64,000 nt of DNA, taken from Gemmobacter caeni (lineage in GTDB: Bacteria > Pseudomonadota > Alphaproteobacteria > Rhodobacterales > Rhodobacteraceae). The notes under the pieces were generated by a model. That model had not been told where the DNA came from, did no database searches, and saw nothing but the letters and a program-made list of their open reading frames with translations. The position numbers were made by a program, and so were the translations under genes. Every line of letters starts with the position of its first letter. Positions within the stretch are counted from its first letter, which is position 1. This document shows positions 22,523 through 31,104 of the stretch, piece by piece. Where the stretch lies: NCBI RefSeq assembly GCF_003054195.1, contig NZ_QBKP01000002.1, forward strand, positions 203,970 through 267,969, in the 5' to 3' direction.

Positions 22523-22583
22523 CCTGGGACCTTCCTCGATCCGGGCCCGTCAGAGGGGCCGATTTCCAAAACTATATGACGAC

Positions 22584-22629
22584 AACATACGGTCGTTTGT
22601 TGATCCGCACAATGGGGATTTGCGAAAAA
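22584..22629 (-). promoter_or_regulatory. promoter of the 22.5-17.7 kb operon with an upstream TTTGCGAAAAA element
   Basis: On the minus strand TTGTGC (22612-22607) and TATGTT (22589-22584) are 17 bases apart. The element TTTGCGAAAAA occupies 22619-22629, just upstream of the -35. The 410-base gap 22523-22932 between divergent genes holds no gene besides this. Confidence 0.6.
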
Positions 22630-22932
22630 TTAAATGATATGATGGCCTGATCCTCTGATCGCGCTGAGTCTGCAAAACAAGGCCCGTCCCGCATGAAGGG
22701 CACGAAAGCGTCTGATCGCGATCGGTAAGGGAGCGGGGCAGGGTGGGGCGGCCACGCTTCGCGGCCGAGTGCGATCCGACCCTTCCCGGAACGTCACCCA
22801 GAGACACCAAGCAGACGGAAAATAACGACTGTTTATGTTCCGTCATATCCGGTAAACACCTGTCATGCATAATAACTGCGAGATCATTCATCTGCGTCCC
22901 GGAGGCGCTTTTCGGCCCCGGAGGGCCTTCTG

Positions 22933-24126
22933 ATGCGCGCGGCGGAGATCCTGGAGCGGGTCCTCGCGATCGAGGTTGGCGCGGCCCGGATCGAGGGGGC
23001 GCTCCTGGCGGACCCGGACCTCGGCCGGGTCTGGCGGGCGCAGGCGGCTCTCACGGAGGCGTGCCGGTCCGTCGGGATGGAGGACATTTCGGTCCAGGAG
23101 GGGGACCTCGCGACCCGTCCCCTGCGGGTGGACCCGGATGAGGGGGAGACGGCGCGCGGGGTCTGGCTCGCGGGCGAGACGCTGCGGATCCTCCTCTCGC
23201 CGGGGGACCTGGTCGCGGACCCGGAGCGGGCGGTTCGCCGCTGCCTGGGGGCCGGGGTCCGGCCGGACGGGTCCGAGGGGCCGATGCCGGAGGCGGAGCC
23301 GGACCTGGTGGCCGCGATCTCCACGGCGATGCGCGACGCGCCCGGGCCCCTGATCGGGGCGCTGCGCGCCGCGCTCACGATGCGGACGCTGACCGGGAGC
23401 GCCTCCCCCTCGGCGGAACGGCTCCTCTTCCTCTGCGCCGATCACGCGATCCGGGGCGGCCGGGCGGGGCGGGAGATGACGGACCCGCTGCCCGAAGGGC
23501 TCGGGCTGACCGCCGGCCCCGGTGAGCCGCGCTGGGTCCTCTTGCCCGCGACCGCGCTCACCTCTGGGGGGTTCCGAGTCTGGTCCCCCGGCTCCCCCAA
23601 CGGGCTCGCCTCGCTTCTCGACGGGATGCGTGACGAGGTGGGCCGGGGGCTCGGCGCGCTCCCGACGCTGCGACGCTGGCGCGAGTTCGCGCTCGTCTCC
23701 GGCGCGGACCGGCACGGGAAGTCCCGGATGCGGGATCTGGTGCGCCTCCTGATGAGCCGGCCGATCGTCACCGGACAGATCGTGGCGGAGGAGATCGGTG
23801 TCACCCCGCGCGGCGCGCTCAACCTGATCGGGGAGGCGGCGGATGCCGGGCTCCTCGAGGAGTTGACCCGGCGGCGCTCCTACCGGGCCTGGGCGATCAG
23901 CCCGGTGGCGGCCCGGATCCGGCACCGGACCGTCGCGCGCGGGATGCGGGGCAGGCCGGGCCGCGCCGCGCAGTCGAGGGCGGAGGGGACCGACCTCACG
24001 ACGGATCAGGGGGAGGCGCGCGCGCCGGCCCCCAGGGACCGGTCCGGGGAGGAGGCGGCGCTCGCGGAGCTGGACTCGGCGCTGGCGGAGGCGGACCGGC
24101 TCCTCGAGCGGTACCGGCCCCGCTGA
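22933..24126 (+). CDS. DUF1612-like plasmid protein with C-terminal helix-turn-helix
   Basis: The 397-residue protein resembles the DUF1612 / RHE_PE00001 family of alphaproteobacterial plasmids. Signs are the N-terminal EILERVLAIEVGAARIEGAL, the ALRAALTMRTLTGS segment and the GLALPTLRRWREFALV-like block in the middle; only short parts are quoted. A winged helix-turn-helix follows (VTGQIVAEEIGVTPRGALNL, about residues 278-297). The acidic, helical tail is variable. It is probably a DNA-binding protein, role unknown. It ends inside a bidirectional terminator shared with the secreted-protein gene on the other strand. Confidence 0.75.
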   Translation: MRAAEILERVLAIEVGAARIEGALLADPDLGRVWRAQAALTEACRSVGMEDISVQEGDLATRPLRVDPDEGETARGVWLAGETLRILLSPGDLVADPERAVRRCLGAGVRPDGSEGPMPEAEPDLVAAISTAMRDAPGPLIGALRAALTMRTLTGSASPSAERLLFLCADHAIRGGRAGREMTDPLPEGLGLTAGPGEPRWVLLPATALTSGGFRVWSPGSPNGLASLLDGMRDEVGRGLGALPTLRRWREFALVSGADRHGKSRMRDLVRLLMSRPIVTGQIVAEEIGVTPRGALNLIGEAADAGLLEELTRRRSYRAWAISPVAARIRHRTVARGMRGRPGRAAQSRAEGTDLTTDQGEARAPAPRDRSGEEAALAELDSALAEADRLLERYRPR

Positions 24127-24136
24127 GCGGGGCCGG
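24114..24136. terminator. bidirectional terminator between convergent genes
   Basis: A perfect 10-bp inverted repeat (24114-24123 and 24127-24136) has the TGA stop of the upstream plus-strand gene as its 3-base loop. The minus-strand gene ends 4 bases further on. Confidence 0.65.
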
Positions 24137-24139
24137 CCC

Positions 24140-26080
24140 TTAACGGCTGATCGACCAGGTCACCGTCTTGCCCGTGTAGGGGGTGAGGGTCACCGTTTGC
24201 GCGGACCAGAAGGAGCCGGATGGGGTGGTCGCACGCATCGCGACGCTGTCCCCGTTACAGAGCTGGAACGAGCCGGTCCGGGCGACCCCGTTCACCACCG
24301 CGGCCACGCTCGTGAGGCTGAACGTGTTGGAGAAAGAGGCGAAGCTGTTGCATCCGCCGAAGGCGGTGATCCCGGACACGGTCAGCGTGTTGGAGGTGTA
24401 TTGCGTGCTGCCCGCGGCACCGGTCCTTGCGGTGAAGGTGTCCGGCATCGGCGGATGCCCGTAGCTGACCCGGAATGTCCGGGTCTGCGTGCCGGACGTG
24501 GCGGTGAGGGTGAACGGCTGCCAGGAGGTGTTGTTCGGGGTGGTGATCCGAACCGCCAGCGTGTTCCCGTCGCAAAGGGTGAAGCTGCTCGGGAAAGCGG
24601 TCGGGGTCCCGTTCACCAGAGCCGTGAGACCGGAGGCTCCGAACGGGGTCCCGGTGACGCTCGCGTTGAAGACGCATCCCCCAAGCCCGTTGATCGTCTG
24701 GGTGTTCGAGGTCACGACCGTGTTGGCCAGCCCGAAACCGTCCTCGAAGTTCACGACCGGGACCGGGAGCGGGAAGGTGACCTCCCAGGGGGAGGGGCTG
24801 ATCGCCGCGACGCCGGCCGGCGCCTGCTGGATCGCGAGCCGGCGGCGCACGACCCCGGACCCGGTTGACGCGGTGGTGAGCCGGATGCTGATCTGGTCGC
24901 CCGGGAACACCTCCGTGCCGTTTGCGATCACGGTCGTGCCGCGACGAAGCTGGACGGACGTGGCCGCGGCGGAGCTCAGGGCGCTGTCGATGCTCGCATA
25001 GGCGCGCCCGGTGACCGGGAAGTTGTCCGATGCGACCTGGAAATGCGGCTGGCTGCTCGGGTACCACTGGTTCTTCGTGACGGTCAGGGAGGGGACCGTC
25101 CAGGCGTTGCTGGTCACCGTCGCGGAGTTCGCGACCGTGACGTTGCCGAAGTTATGCGCGACGGAGAGGGCCGGGTAGGAGGTGTACTCCATGGCGGGCG
25201 GCTGAAGGACGTTCGGCGCCTGCGAGACGTTCGTGTGGCTGTAGCGGTAGGTCCCGCTCCCCCCGTTCATGGCGAGCCGGAAGTCGTTGGTCCCGGCGAA
25301 CTCCGGGGAGGTGGTGAAGACGATCTGGAGCTTGTCTCCGGGCCCGAACATCCCGGAGGTGACCTCCGGCCCCTCGTTGATCCGGATCCGGGCCGTGTCA
25401 CCGGAGGCGCCGGTGGCCGAGAAGCTCGCGATCTCGACCGGGACCGGTCCGGTCCAGCCGCAGAAGCTATGGATGTCCCCGGTCCAGGCGCCCGGCCCGG
25501 AGCTGCTGAAACCGGAAGTCCCGGGAATGTTCGTCAACCTGACCACCCCGTAACCGGACACACCCAGGGTCACCCGGTCATCCGGATGGAACCCCCAGAC
25601 GGTCCCGCCCCCGGCGTGAATCTGTGCAAGGCTACAGGCGACGGTCACGCCGCTTGATACCGACCAGCTGACCTGTGAGCCCTCGACCATGAGGGTCGCG
25701 GTCCGGGTCTCCAGGAGGTTCGGGGAGGAGGTCTGACGCAGGCGCAGCTCATCCCCGGCGTTGAGTGTTCCGGAGGTCACCCACTCCCCCCCGTTGACGG
25801 AAACGCTCGGGGCGCCCGGACCCTCGACGGTAAACGGGGCGGATGAGATCCCGCTCGCCACCAGGACCGCGTTCGAGGTGACCTCGCGGTCCACCGCGAC
25901 CCCGGACAGGTCGACGAACTCCCCGTCCAGGAGTTCGGAGAAGGACCCTCCGGCCCCGTCAAGGACCGTGATCGTCATGCTTCCGGTGCCCGTCACGACC
26001 TGAGCCGTCGCCCATGGCGTGAAGAGGGCCCCAAGCAGGAGTGCCGAGAGGGCGAGGGCGGTTCTTGGGGACCTTGACAT
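24140..26080 (-). CDS. large secreted repeat protein, 646 residues
   Basis: The protein starts with a signal peptide (SALLLGALFTPWATAQ). The rest consists of about four beta-sandwich-like repeats. Each contains a TSN-x-x-TV-x-G motif near its start and a G-D/N-x-x-x-x-R-x-TT motif near its end. The last two repeats also hold paired cysteines. There is no anchor or barrel at the C-terminus, so it is probably released or bound to another surface protein. I do not recognise a named domain; BACON- or Ig-like folds are possible. The leader carries a variant element (TTTGCGAGAAA). Confidence 0.75.
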   Translation of the reverse strand: MSRSPRTALALSALLLGALFTPWATAQVVTGTGSMTITVLDGAGGSFSELLDGEFVDLSGVAVDREVTSNAVLVASGISSAPFTVEGPGAPSVSVNGGEWVTSGTLNAGDELRLRQTSSPNLLETRTATLMVEGSQVSWSVSSGVTVACSLAQIHAGGGTVWGFHPDDRVTLGVSGYGVVRLTNIPGTSGFSSSGPGAWTGDIHSFCGWTGPVPVEIASFSATGASGDTARIRINEGPEVTSGMFGPGDKLQIVFTTSPEFAGTNDFRLAMNGGSGTYRYSHTNVSQAPNVLQPPAMEYTSYPALSVAHNFGNVTVANSATVTSNAWTVPSLTVTKNQWYPSSQPHFQVASDNFPVTGRAYASIDSALSSAAATSVQLRRGTTVIANGTEVFPGDQISIRLTTASTGSGVVRRRLAIQQAPAGVAAISPSPWEVTFPLPVPVVNFEDGFGLANTVVTSNTQTINGLGGCVFNASVTGTPFGASGLTALVNGTPTAFPSSFTLCDGNTLAVRITTPNNTSWQPFTLTATSGTQTRTFRVSYGHPPMPDTFTARTGAAGSTQYTSNTLTVSGITAFGGCNSFASFSNTFSLTSVAAVVNGVARTGSFQLCNGDSVAMRATTPSGSFWSAQTVTLTPYTGKTVTWSISR

Positions 26081-26230
26081 CTTCAGCTCCAGTTCTTCGA
26101 ACTCTTCAACAGGAATATAATTTCCTTTCTCGCAAATGGCCAGCCGCTAAGCCTGGGGGTTGCGTTTTGCGTTTTCTCAGTGTGCGGATAGCCTCCTCCC
26201 ATGACCTGAACCTTCAGAGAGGCCCTAAGA

Positions 26231-26842
26231 ATGAGACCGAACACGACGAGCCTGCTGGAGATCTCGAGCCGGCATCTGTCCCTGTCCACACGCCAGCTCC
26301 TGGAACGGGCCGAGACCTGTGCGGATCTCGGGGTGACCTGGCGGGGGTCCGGGTATTTCCTCAGCACGGACCCGGACCGCTACGCCGGAATCGACCTGCC
26401 ACCTGACCTCACACATTGTGTCCGCTACGCCCATGCGAACGGGGCCGCCTATCTCCTGTTCGACGAGGAGGCCGCGCCCCAGGAGGGGCTGCCCTGGTAT
26501 GAGGACGGCGATACGCCGGACCTGACCGGGACCGGGATCGAGGTGAGTCAGCTGATCATGGACGGGGAGGTCACCTACGTGAACCCCTACCATGTCGACC
26601 CGGACAGCCTCCGGGTGGAGCCGACCTGGACGGAACCGGTCGGGGACCGGGACGTGGAGGCGGTCGAGGGGGCGCTCTGGGTCGGGATCGGCCCCGCCTC
26701 CGTAAGACTCCGGCTCAATGAGGACGGGGATCTCCGCATCACCGCCCTGCCGCGCGGCCGGGAGATGGAGGACCCCGTCCATGAGGCGCTGCTCGACGCG
26801 GCGCTCTTTGAGCCGGCGCCTGAGGACGGACCGGCCTTGTGA
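26231..26842 (+). CDS. DUF5983-like hypothetical protein, 203 residues
   Basis: The N-terminal 100 residues (LEISSRHLSLSTRQLLERA; then TWRGSGYFLSTD; LPPDLTHCVRYAHANGAAYL; FDEEAAPQEGLPWYED) resemble DUF5983, a family of plasmid proteins of unknown function. The second half is strand-rich and unassigned. No signal peptide is present. It stands alone between two secreted-protein genes. The family assignment is from memory of the pattern and is only moderately sure. Confidence 0.6.
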   Translation: MRPNTTSLLEISSRHLSLSTRQLLERAETCADLGVTWRGSGYFLSTDPDRYAGIDLPPDLTHCVRYAHANGAAYLLFDEEAAPQEGLPWYEDGDTPDLTGTGIEVSQLIMDGEVTYVNPYHVDPDSLRVEPTWTEPVGDRDVEAVEGALWVGIGPASVRLRLNEDGDLRITALPRGREMEDPVHEALLDAALFEPAPEDGPAL

Positions 26843-26948
26843 TGCGAAAAGCTAATCAGATGGCGGCCTGCGCCTCACGGACCTGAAACTGGACCGGCCC
26901 CGCACGCGCGAGGCGTCGGGTCCGGATCTCGCCCTCTAAGGCCGGGGA

Positions 26949-27722
26949 TCAGAAGCGGGGGTCGTGCATCGCCGCATAGCCCCCCTCAAGGAGGAGCAGG
27001 TTCCGGTCCCCGGTCGCCCCGACCGTACCGAGGATCGCCGCCCCGTTTGTCCCGGAGACCAGGAGTCCAGAAGTGGTCCCGACCGTCTCGAACCCGGTCG
27101 GGTTCCCCGAGTCGACAAGGATTTTCAGGTTCGAGTCGGTGAAGGCCCCGCTCGCGAGGGTCGCGTCCCCAAAGAACTGGATGCTCGAGGCCCCGCCCGA
27201 CGGGGAGGCGTAGGGGAGGATACCGCCGATCGCGGCGGTCCCCTCCGCCATGTCGAGCCAGATGTTCATCTCCCCGACCGTGGCGACCCAGTCCCCATCC
27301 GCGCCGACCCGGTAATTGGCGGTCAGCAGCCCGTTATAGATCCCGGTCGGCACGTCCATCGTGGCCAGCTCCGCCCCGAACAGGTCATAGATGAACGCGT
27401 CCCGCCCGTTCTGGTAGATGACGAGCCCGGCCCCCTCCGCGCCCGGGACCCGGTCCACCACCACGCAGGCGTTGCCGCTGCACTGGCGCGACCGCTCCCA
27501 TGTGTTCGCCGCGTTGTCCCGGAACTGCATCGTGCTACGCGTCCCAGAATCCGCGAAGGCGATCAGGTCCGCGATCTCGGTGCTGGCGGGCCCGACCGGG
27601 CCCGAGGGCGGGGGCGGGGTGACCGGCCGCACCTCAGAGGTGGCGCCGCCGCCGCCGCCACAGGCCGCAAGGACCGGGACGAGAAACAGAGATGCGAGAA
27701 GATTCGTGCGTGGGGAGGGCAT
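26949..27722 (-). CDS. surface lipoprotein with TbpB/FHbp-like C-terminal part
   Basis: The 257-residue protein has a lipoprotein signal with lipobox LAAC followed by five glycines and a Pro-rich linker, so it should be lipid-anchored. The C-terminal half is strand- and glycine-rich (ILPYASPSGGASSIQFFGD, then GVFTDSN-like and AAILGTVGATGDRNLLLLEG). This recalls the small barrel of transferrin-binding-protein-B-like and factor-H-binding-like surface lipoproteins. ATG 27722 is chosen; ATG 27737 is also possible. It is transcribed divergently from a possible Slam-like barrel, which would fit an exporter and its cargo. Confidence 0.6.
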   Translation of the reverse strand: MPSPRTNLLASLFLVPVLAACGGGGGATSEVRPVTPPPPSGPVGPASTEIADLIAFADSGTRSTMQFRDNAANTWERSRQCSGNACVVVDRVPGAEGAGLVIYQNGRDAFIYDLFGAELATMDVPTGIYNGLLTANYRVGADGDWVATVGEMNIWLDMAEGTAAIGGILPYASPSGGASSIQFFGDATLASGAFTDSNLKILVDSGNPTGFETVGTTSGLLVSGTNGAAILGTVGATGDRNLLLLEGGYAAMHDPRF

Positions 27723-27787
27723 GCTGTGAGACTCCATCTTGAGGACTTCCCCTAAGCTGGCCTCGATTCCCGAAAGACGCAAGAGAG

Positions 27788-27801
27788 TTTGCGAAAAAAA
27801 A
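27788..27801 (+). promoter_or_regulatory. TTTGCGAAAAA element between divergent genes
   Basis: TTTGCGAAAAAAAA at 27788-27801 lies 54 bases before the barrel gene and 51 bases before the lipoprotein gene, so it could act on both. No convincing -10 is seen at the usual spacing. Confidence 0.5.
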
Positions 27802-27854
27802 TATGTATTGCTTTTTTAATGACACGACCTGATAGTCCCGTCAGGAGGTGCCCC

Positions 27855-28946
27855 ATGCCGTTTTCCCCGACCCGTCTTCTCGCCCGTCTTCTTTTTTCCG
27901 CACTCTGCGCTTACGGACCCGCTGCCGGGGCTCAGACGCTCAGCGGCCAGATCCCCGCCGTGATGGCGGATCCGGCCCCGTCCCGTGGGGTTGCGGAGGC
28001 GGTACGTCTGGCCGGGTCCCCGCGCATGGCCGGGTACCTTTTGACGGACCCGGCCCTCCCGGCGCATGTGCGCGCCTCCGGGGATCGCCTCCTGGCACGG
28101 GTCGGGCACGGCCCCGCAGCGACCCCCTGGGAGGGGGCGGTCTCCGTCTCCCCGTTCCTGCGGTATGACGCGAACCTCAACGGGGGCTTCCCGGAGGATC
28201 ACATCATGGCGGGCGGGTTCCGTTTTGAGGTCGCGGAGGCGGACCGGGCGGTCGCCGGCCCGATCGCCGGGGCGATCCTGAGCTACGGCGGGCGCGCCGG
28301 TCTCGGGGGCGGGACCGCGCTTGAGTTCCGCTCCTCCCTGATGGCCGGGCACGCGCTCGAGCATGACCTGAAGAAGGTCGCCTATTCGGCGGAGGTCTGC
28401 CTGCGTCACATGGCGCGGCGTGACCTCTATCTGCACGGCTGCCTGGACGCGGGCGGGTCCCGTTACGAGCTGGGCCGGTCCGACCGGACCGGGGCCCGGA
28501 TCGGGGTGACCCGGATCCTCGGCGGGCTCGGCGGGGTGCATGAGCTGACCATCGAGGGGCGGCTCGAGCGCGACCACGGCGTCCGGCCCTATGAGCGGGG
28601 TCTGGTCGCCCTCTCCCTCCTCTCCGCGATGCCGGGACCGGTCGTCTGGTCCGCCCGGGCGGAGCTCGGTCAGCCGGTCGAGGGGGTGCTCGTCACCCGA
28701 GCCCGGGTTCAGCTCGGCGCCACCTTTGAGCTCATGGACCGGCCCACCACCGTCTCGGTCGACTGGCGTCGCAGCACGGGCGGGCTCTTCCTCGGCGCGC
28801 CGCGCGAGGACCGGACCGTGACCCTCTCGGTGAGCCGGCCCCTGTCGGACCGGGTCCGGGTCTCCCTCGCGCTCACCCGCAACGCCTCCAGCGCCGCCCC
28901 CTATGACCGGAACACGGTCGATCTCGGGGTCTCGATGCGGTTCTGA
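27855..28946 (+). CDS. outer-membrane beta-barrel protein, possibly Slam-like
   Basis: The 363-residue protein has a signal peptide (cleavage near AGA-QT), a short helical N-terminal part and a strand-rich region of about 280 residues ending in Phe. The final strands (RKxS-type segment VDWRRSTGGLFLGAPREDRT; VSLALTRNASSAAPYDRN; VDLGVSMRF) resemble the C-terminal barrel of surface-lipoprotein assembly modulators (Slam, DUF560). Classical Slams are longer, with a TPR domain that is absent here. It may move the divergently encoded lipoprotein to the surface. A good AGGAGG lies upstream of the ATG. Confidence 0.65.
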   Translation: MPFSPTRLLARLLFSALCAYGPAAGAQTLSGQIPAVMADPAPSRGVAEAVRLAGSPRMAGYLLTDPALPAHVRASGDRLLARVGHGPAATPWEGAVSVSPFLRYDANLNGGFPEDHIMAGGFRFEVAEADRAVAGPIAGAILSYGGRAGLGGGTALEFRSSLMAGHALEHDLKKVAYSAEVCLRHMARRDLYLHGCLDAGGSRYELGRSDRTGARIGVTRILGGLGGVHELTIEGRLERDHGVRPYERGLVALSLLSAMPGPVVWSARAELGQPVEGVLVTRARVQLGATFELMDRPTTVSVDWRRSTGGLFLGAPREDRTVTLSVSRPLSDRVRVSLALTRNASSAAPYDRNTVDLGVSMRF

Positions 28947-29010
28947 TCTGCGAGAATTGATTCGGCACCTCCTTTCCAGTAACAGGGAGAGCAGGTTTCG
29001 GAGAAATGAG

Positions 29011-29844
29011 ATGGCTAAGTTCCTGGTCTGGAGCGACCTGCATGACGAGTTCTGGCAGTCCCTCCCGGAGACGACCCGCGCGGGCGGGTTCGACGCGGTC
29101 CTGCTCGCGGGGGACATCAGCACGCGCGGCCGCCACGTCGACTGCGCCCTGCTGATCTGGGACCGCTACCGGGTTCCAGTCCTGATGGTGCGCGGCAACC
29201 ACGAGTTCTACCGGTCCGAGATCTCCGAGCTGATCGCGGAGGACACCCGCCGAGTCGCCAAGATGAACGCGGCGGGCGCCGACATCCGGCTGCTTGACGC
29301 GACCGCGACGGAGGTGGCCGGGGTCCGGGTGATCGGGGCCACCCTCTGGACGGATATGGACCTCTACCCGGGGGAACATCGCCGGATCCGGGACGTCCTT
29401 GAGCGGGGCATGAGGGACTTCCAGATGATCCGCTCAAACCCGGTCCGGCAGTTCGCCGCCGCGGACTGGCTCGAGATGCACTGGCGGGACCGGGACGCGG
29501 TCTTCGCTCTCCTGGACACCCCGTTCGAGGGGGAGACCCTGGTGATGACCCATCACGCCCCGGTCCGGGAGCTGGTTCATCCGGCTCGGATGATCGGGTC
29601 GATGGAGCGGCAGCTGATCACGGCCGGGTTCGCCTCCGACCTGTGGTGGGAAATCCGGAACCGGAACGTCCACACCTGGGTCTCCGGGCACACCCATGAC
29701 AACGCGGACAAGGTCCTCCAGGGGAAATACGGGCCGGTCCGGTTCGTCGCCAACGCCCGCGGATACCCGAAGGAGGGGGTCGAGTTCGACCCGGACCTGG
29801 TGATCGAGGTGCTCCCGCGCCCCGAGCCGTCCATGGATATCTGA
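29011..29844 (+). CDS. calcineurin-like metallophosphoesterase
   Basis: The 277-residue protein shows the full motif set: WSDLHDEFW (Asp9, His11), LLAGDIS, VRGNHEFY, MTHHAP and VSGHTHDN. It belongs to the Icc/MPPED-like phosphoesterases seen in many phages and plasmids. No signal peptide is present, so it acts in the cytoplasm. It is followed 31 bases later by a small gene probably in the same transcript. It is one of three such enzymes in the window, of different subtypes. Confidence 0.9.
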   Translation: MAKFLVWSDLHDEFWQSLPETTRAGGFDAVLLAGDISTRGRHVDCALLIWDRYRVPVLMVRGNHEFYRSEISELIAEDTRRVAKMNAAGADIRLLDATATEVAGVRVIGATLWTDMDLYPGEHRRIRDVLERGMRDFQMIRSNPVRQFAAADWLEMHWRDRDAVFALLDTPFEGETLVMTHHAPVRELVHPARMIGSMERQLITAGFASDLWWEIRNRNVHTWVSGHTHDNADKVLQGKYGPVRFVANARGYPKEGVEFDPDLVIEVLPRPEPSMDI

Positions 29845-29875
29845 GCGGCGCGAGCCCGAGAAAGGAGACGACCCG

Positions 29876-30148
29876 ATGCGGACGATGAGGGAATGGCGGG
29901 ACCTGATCCGCGACGCGAAGGTTGAGGCGGCCGGGGAGGAGGGGCCGTTCGGCCTGGCGCTCGCGCGCCGGCTCGACGGGCTCGCCCTGGAGCTGATGCG
30001 GAGCCGGCCGGACCTGCGCGAGATGAGCCTGGATGAATGGCTCGTCGAGCATATGGGGGCGCTGCCGACGGAGACCCGAAAGATCGGGGAGGCGATCCTG
30101 GCCGCCTATGATGAGGATCCGGGGACCGGGGAGAACCCGACCCCCTGA
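29876..30148 (+). CDS. hypothetical protein, 90 residues
   Basis: I do not recognise this protein. It is helical (MREWRDLIRDAKVEAAG, RRLDGLALELMRSRPDL) and ends in a Pro-rich tail. AAAGGAGA precedes the ATG. Its TGA stop lies exactly at the centre of a long palindrome shared with the convergent gene. Confidence 0.65.
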   Translation: MRTMREWRDLIRDAKVEAAGEEGPFGLALARRLDGLALELMRSRPDLREMSLDEWLVEHMGALPTETRKIGEAILAAYDEDPGTGENPTP

Positions 30149-30162
30149 TCAGGGGGTCGGGT
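30135..30162. terminator. 28-base perfect palindrome holding both stop codons of convergent genes
   Basis: Bases 30135-30148 are the exact reverse complement of 30149-30162. The plus-strand stop (30146-30148) and minus-strand stop (30149-30151) form its centre. As RNA it would fold into a very stable hairpin on either strand, so it probably terminates both transcripts. Confidence 0.65.
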
Positions 30163-30343
30163 CCGCGGAGAGATCCTCAGACGTCCGATCGCGGGCCTGA
30201 GAATCCGTGATACCGAGATGGCCGTAGAGGCCGGAGCGCGCGATCGCCTGACCGATCCGGACCCAGTCATCCGCCGGAGCTTCCGGGTCGCGTCCGGAGG
30301 CCGTCTCGACGATCCTGTCGGCACGTCTTGTGCGATGCGGCAT
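30149..30343 (-). CDS. hypothetical small protein, 64 residues
   Basis: I do not recognise this protein. It is polar (RTRRADRIVETASGRDPEAP) with a central segment DDWVRIGQAIARSGLYGHLG that could be helical. AAGGAGG lies 5 bases before the ATG at 30343. It follows the OmpA-like gene, but a hairpin terminator lies between. Confidence 0.55.
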   Translation of the reverse strand: MPHRTRRADRIVETASGRDPEAPADDWVRIGQAIARSGLYGHLGITDSQARDRTSEDLSADPTP

Positions 30344-30362
30344 CATCCCCTCCTTATGAGAA

Positions 30363-30381
30363 GGGCCGCCATCGGCGGCCC
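30363..30381 (-). terminator. terminator after the OmpA-like lipoprotein gene
   Basis: An 8-bp perfect GC stem (30363-30370 with 30374-30381) and a 3-base loop follow the stop, then a short T-rich stretch on the minus strand. Confidence 0.55.
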
Positions 30382-30407
30382 GTCCTTCATGCGTGTCGCG
30401 AGGAGGA

Positions 30408-31004
30408 TCAGCCGCAGGCCCCGTCCTGCACCGGCTTGATCATGATCTCCATCCGGTTGTTGTGCTGGTCCTCCCGGTTCGTGTACGGGGTCGCGATCGG
30501 GTCAGAGGACCCCTTGCCCAGCACCCCGATCCGGCAGGCGTCGACCCCGCGGCTCATCAGGACGGATTTGATCGCGACCGCGCGGCGATCGGAGAGGATC
30601 TTGTCGGAGTAATCGCTCATCGACCCCTCGACGTGACCGATCACGGTCATCCGGGAGTAGGGGTAGGCGAGCATGCTGGCCGCGATCCGCGCGACCTGGT
30701 CGATACCCGAAGGAGTAAGCCGGTCGGTGCGCCCCTCGAAGGCGCCCGCGCCGGGCAGGGTGACGAGGAGGGAGTCGCCCATGTCGAGCAGGTCCGACCG
30801 GTCCCGTCCGAGATGGGTCTCGAGATAGGAGATCTGACCGACCACCTCCGCCCTCAGGTCCCGGATCCGGGCCCGGTCCAGGGCGGCGGACTGCGCCTGG
30901 CCCGCGACCGGTTGTGACATGTGCGGCCGGGACGGGGCGGTCGCGCAGCCGGCGAGAAGGGCGGGCAGGAGGACTGCCGCCAGAGCGGCCTTGGTCAGGG
31001 TCAT
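30408..31004 (-). CDS. OmpA-family lipoprotein
   Basis: The 198-residue protein has a lipoprotein signal with lipobox LLAGC. A helical linker (LDRARIRDLRAEVVGQISYL) leads to a C-terminal OmpA-like peptidoglycan-binding domain: YSRMTVIGHVEGSMSD, then LSDRRAVAIKSVLMSRGVD and NREDQHNNRMEIMI. It should anchor the outer membrane or a machine to the cell wall. Legionella DotK/IcmN is also an OmpA-type lipoprotein of similar size, so a link to the secretion system further right is possible but not shown. ATG 31004 is chosen for the signal. Confidence 0.85.
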   Translation of the reverse strand: MTLTKAALAAVLLPALLAGCATAPSRPHMSQPVAGQAQSAALDRARIRDLRAEVVGQISYLETHLGRDRSDLLDMGDSLLVTLPGAGAFEGRTDRLTPSGIDQVARIAASMLAYPYSRMTVIGHVEGSMSDYSDKILSDRRAVAIKSVLMSRGVDACRIGVLGKGSSDPIATPYTNREDQHNNRMEIMIKPVQDGACG

Positions 31005-31028
31005 GGGGGTATCCTCGACAGGTTCAGA

Positions 31029-31065
31029 TTTTCGCACAGTATCCATCAGATCACCCCGGTTTCAA
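31029..31065 (-). promoter_or_regulatory. promoter of the OmpA-like lipoprotein gene with TGCGAAAA at +1
   Basis: TTGAAA (31065-31060), 17 bases, ATACTG (31042-31037), followed directly by TGCGAAAA (31036-31029) on the minus strand. Confidence 0.6.
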
Positions 31066-31104
31066 ACCCCGGGCATCGGGAGGAGGGTGAGTTGTCCACA
31101 AAAA

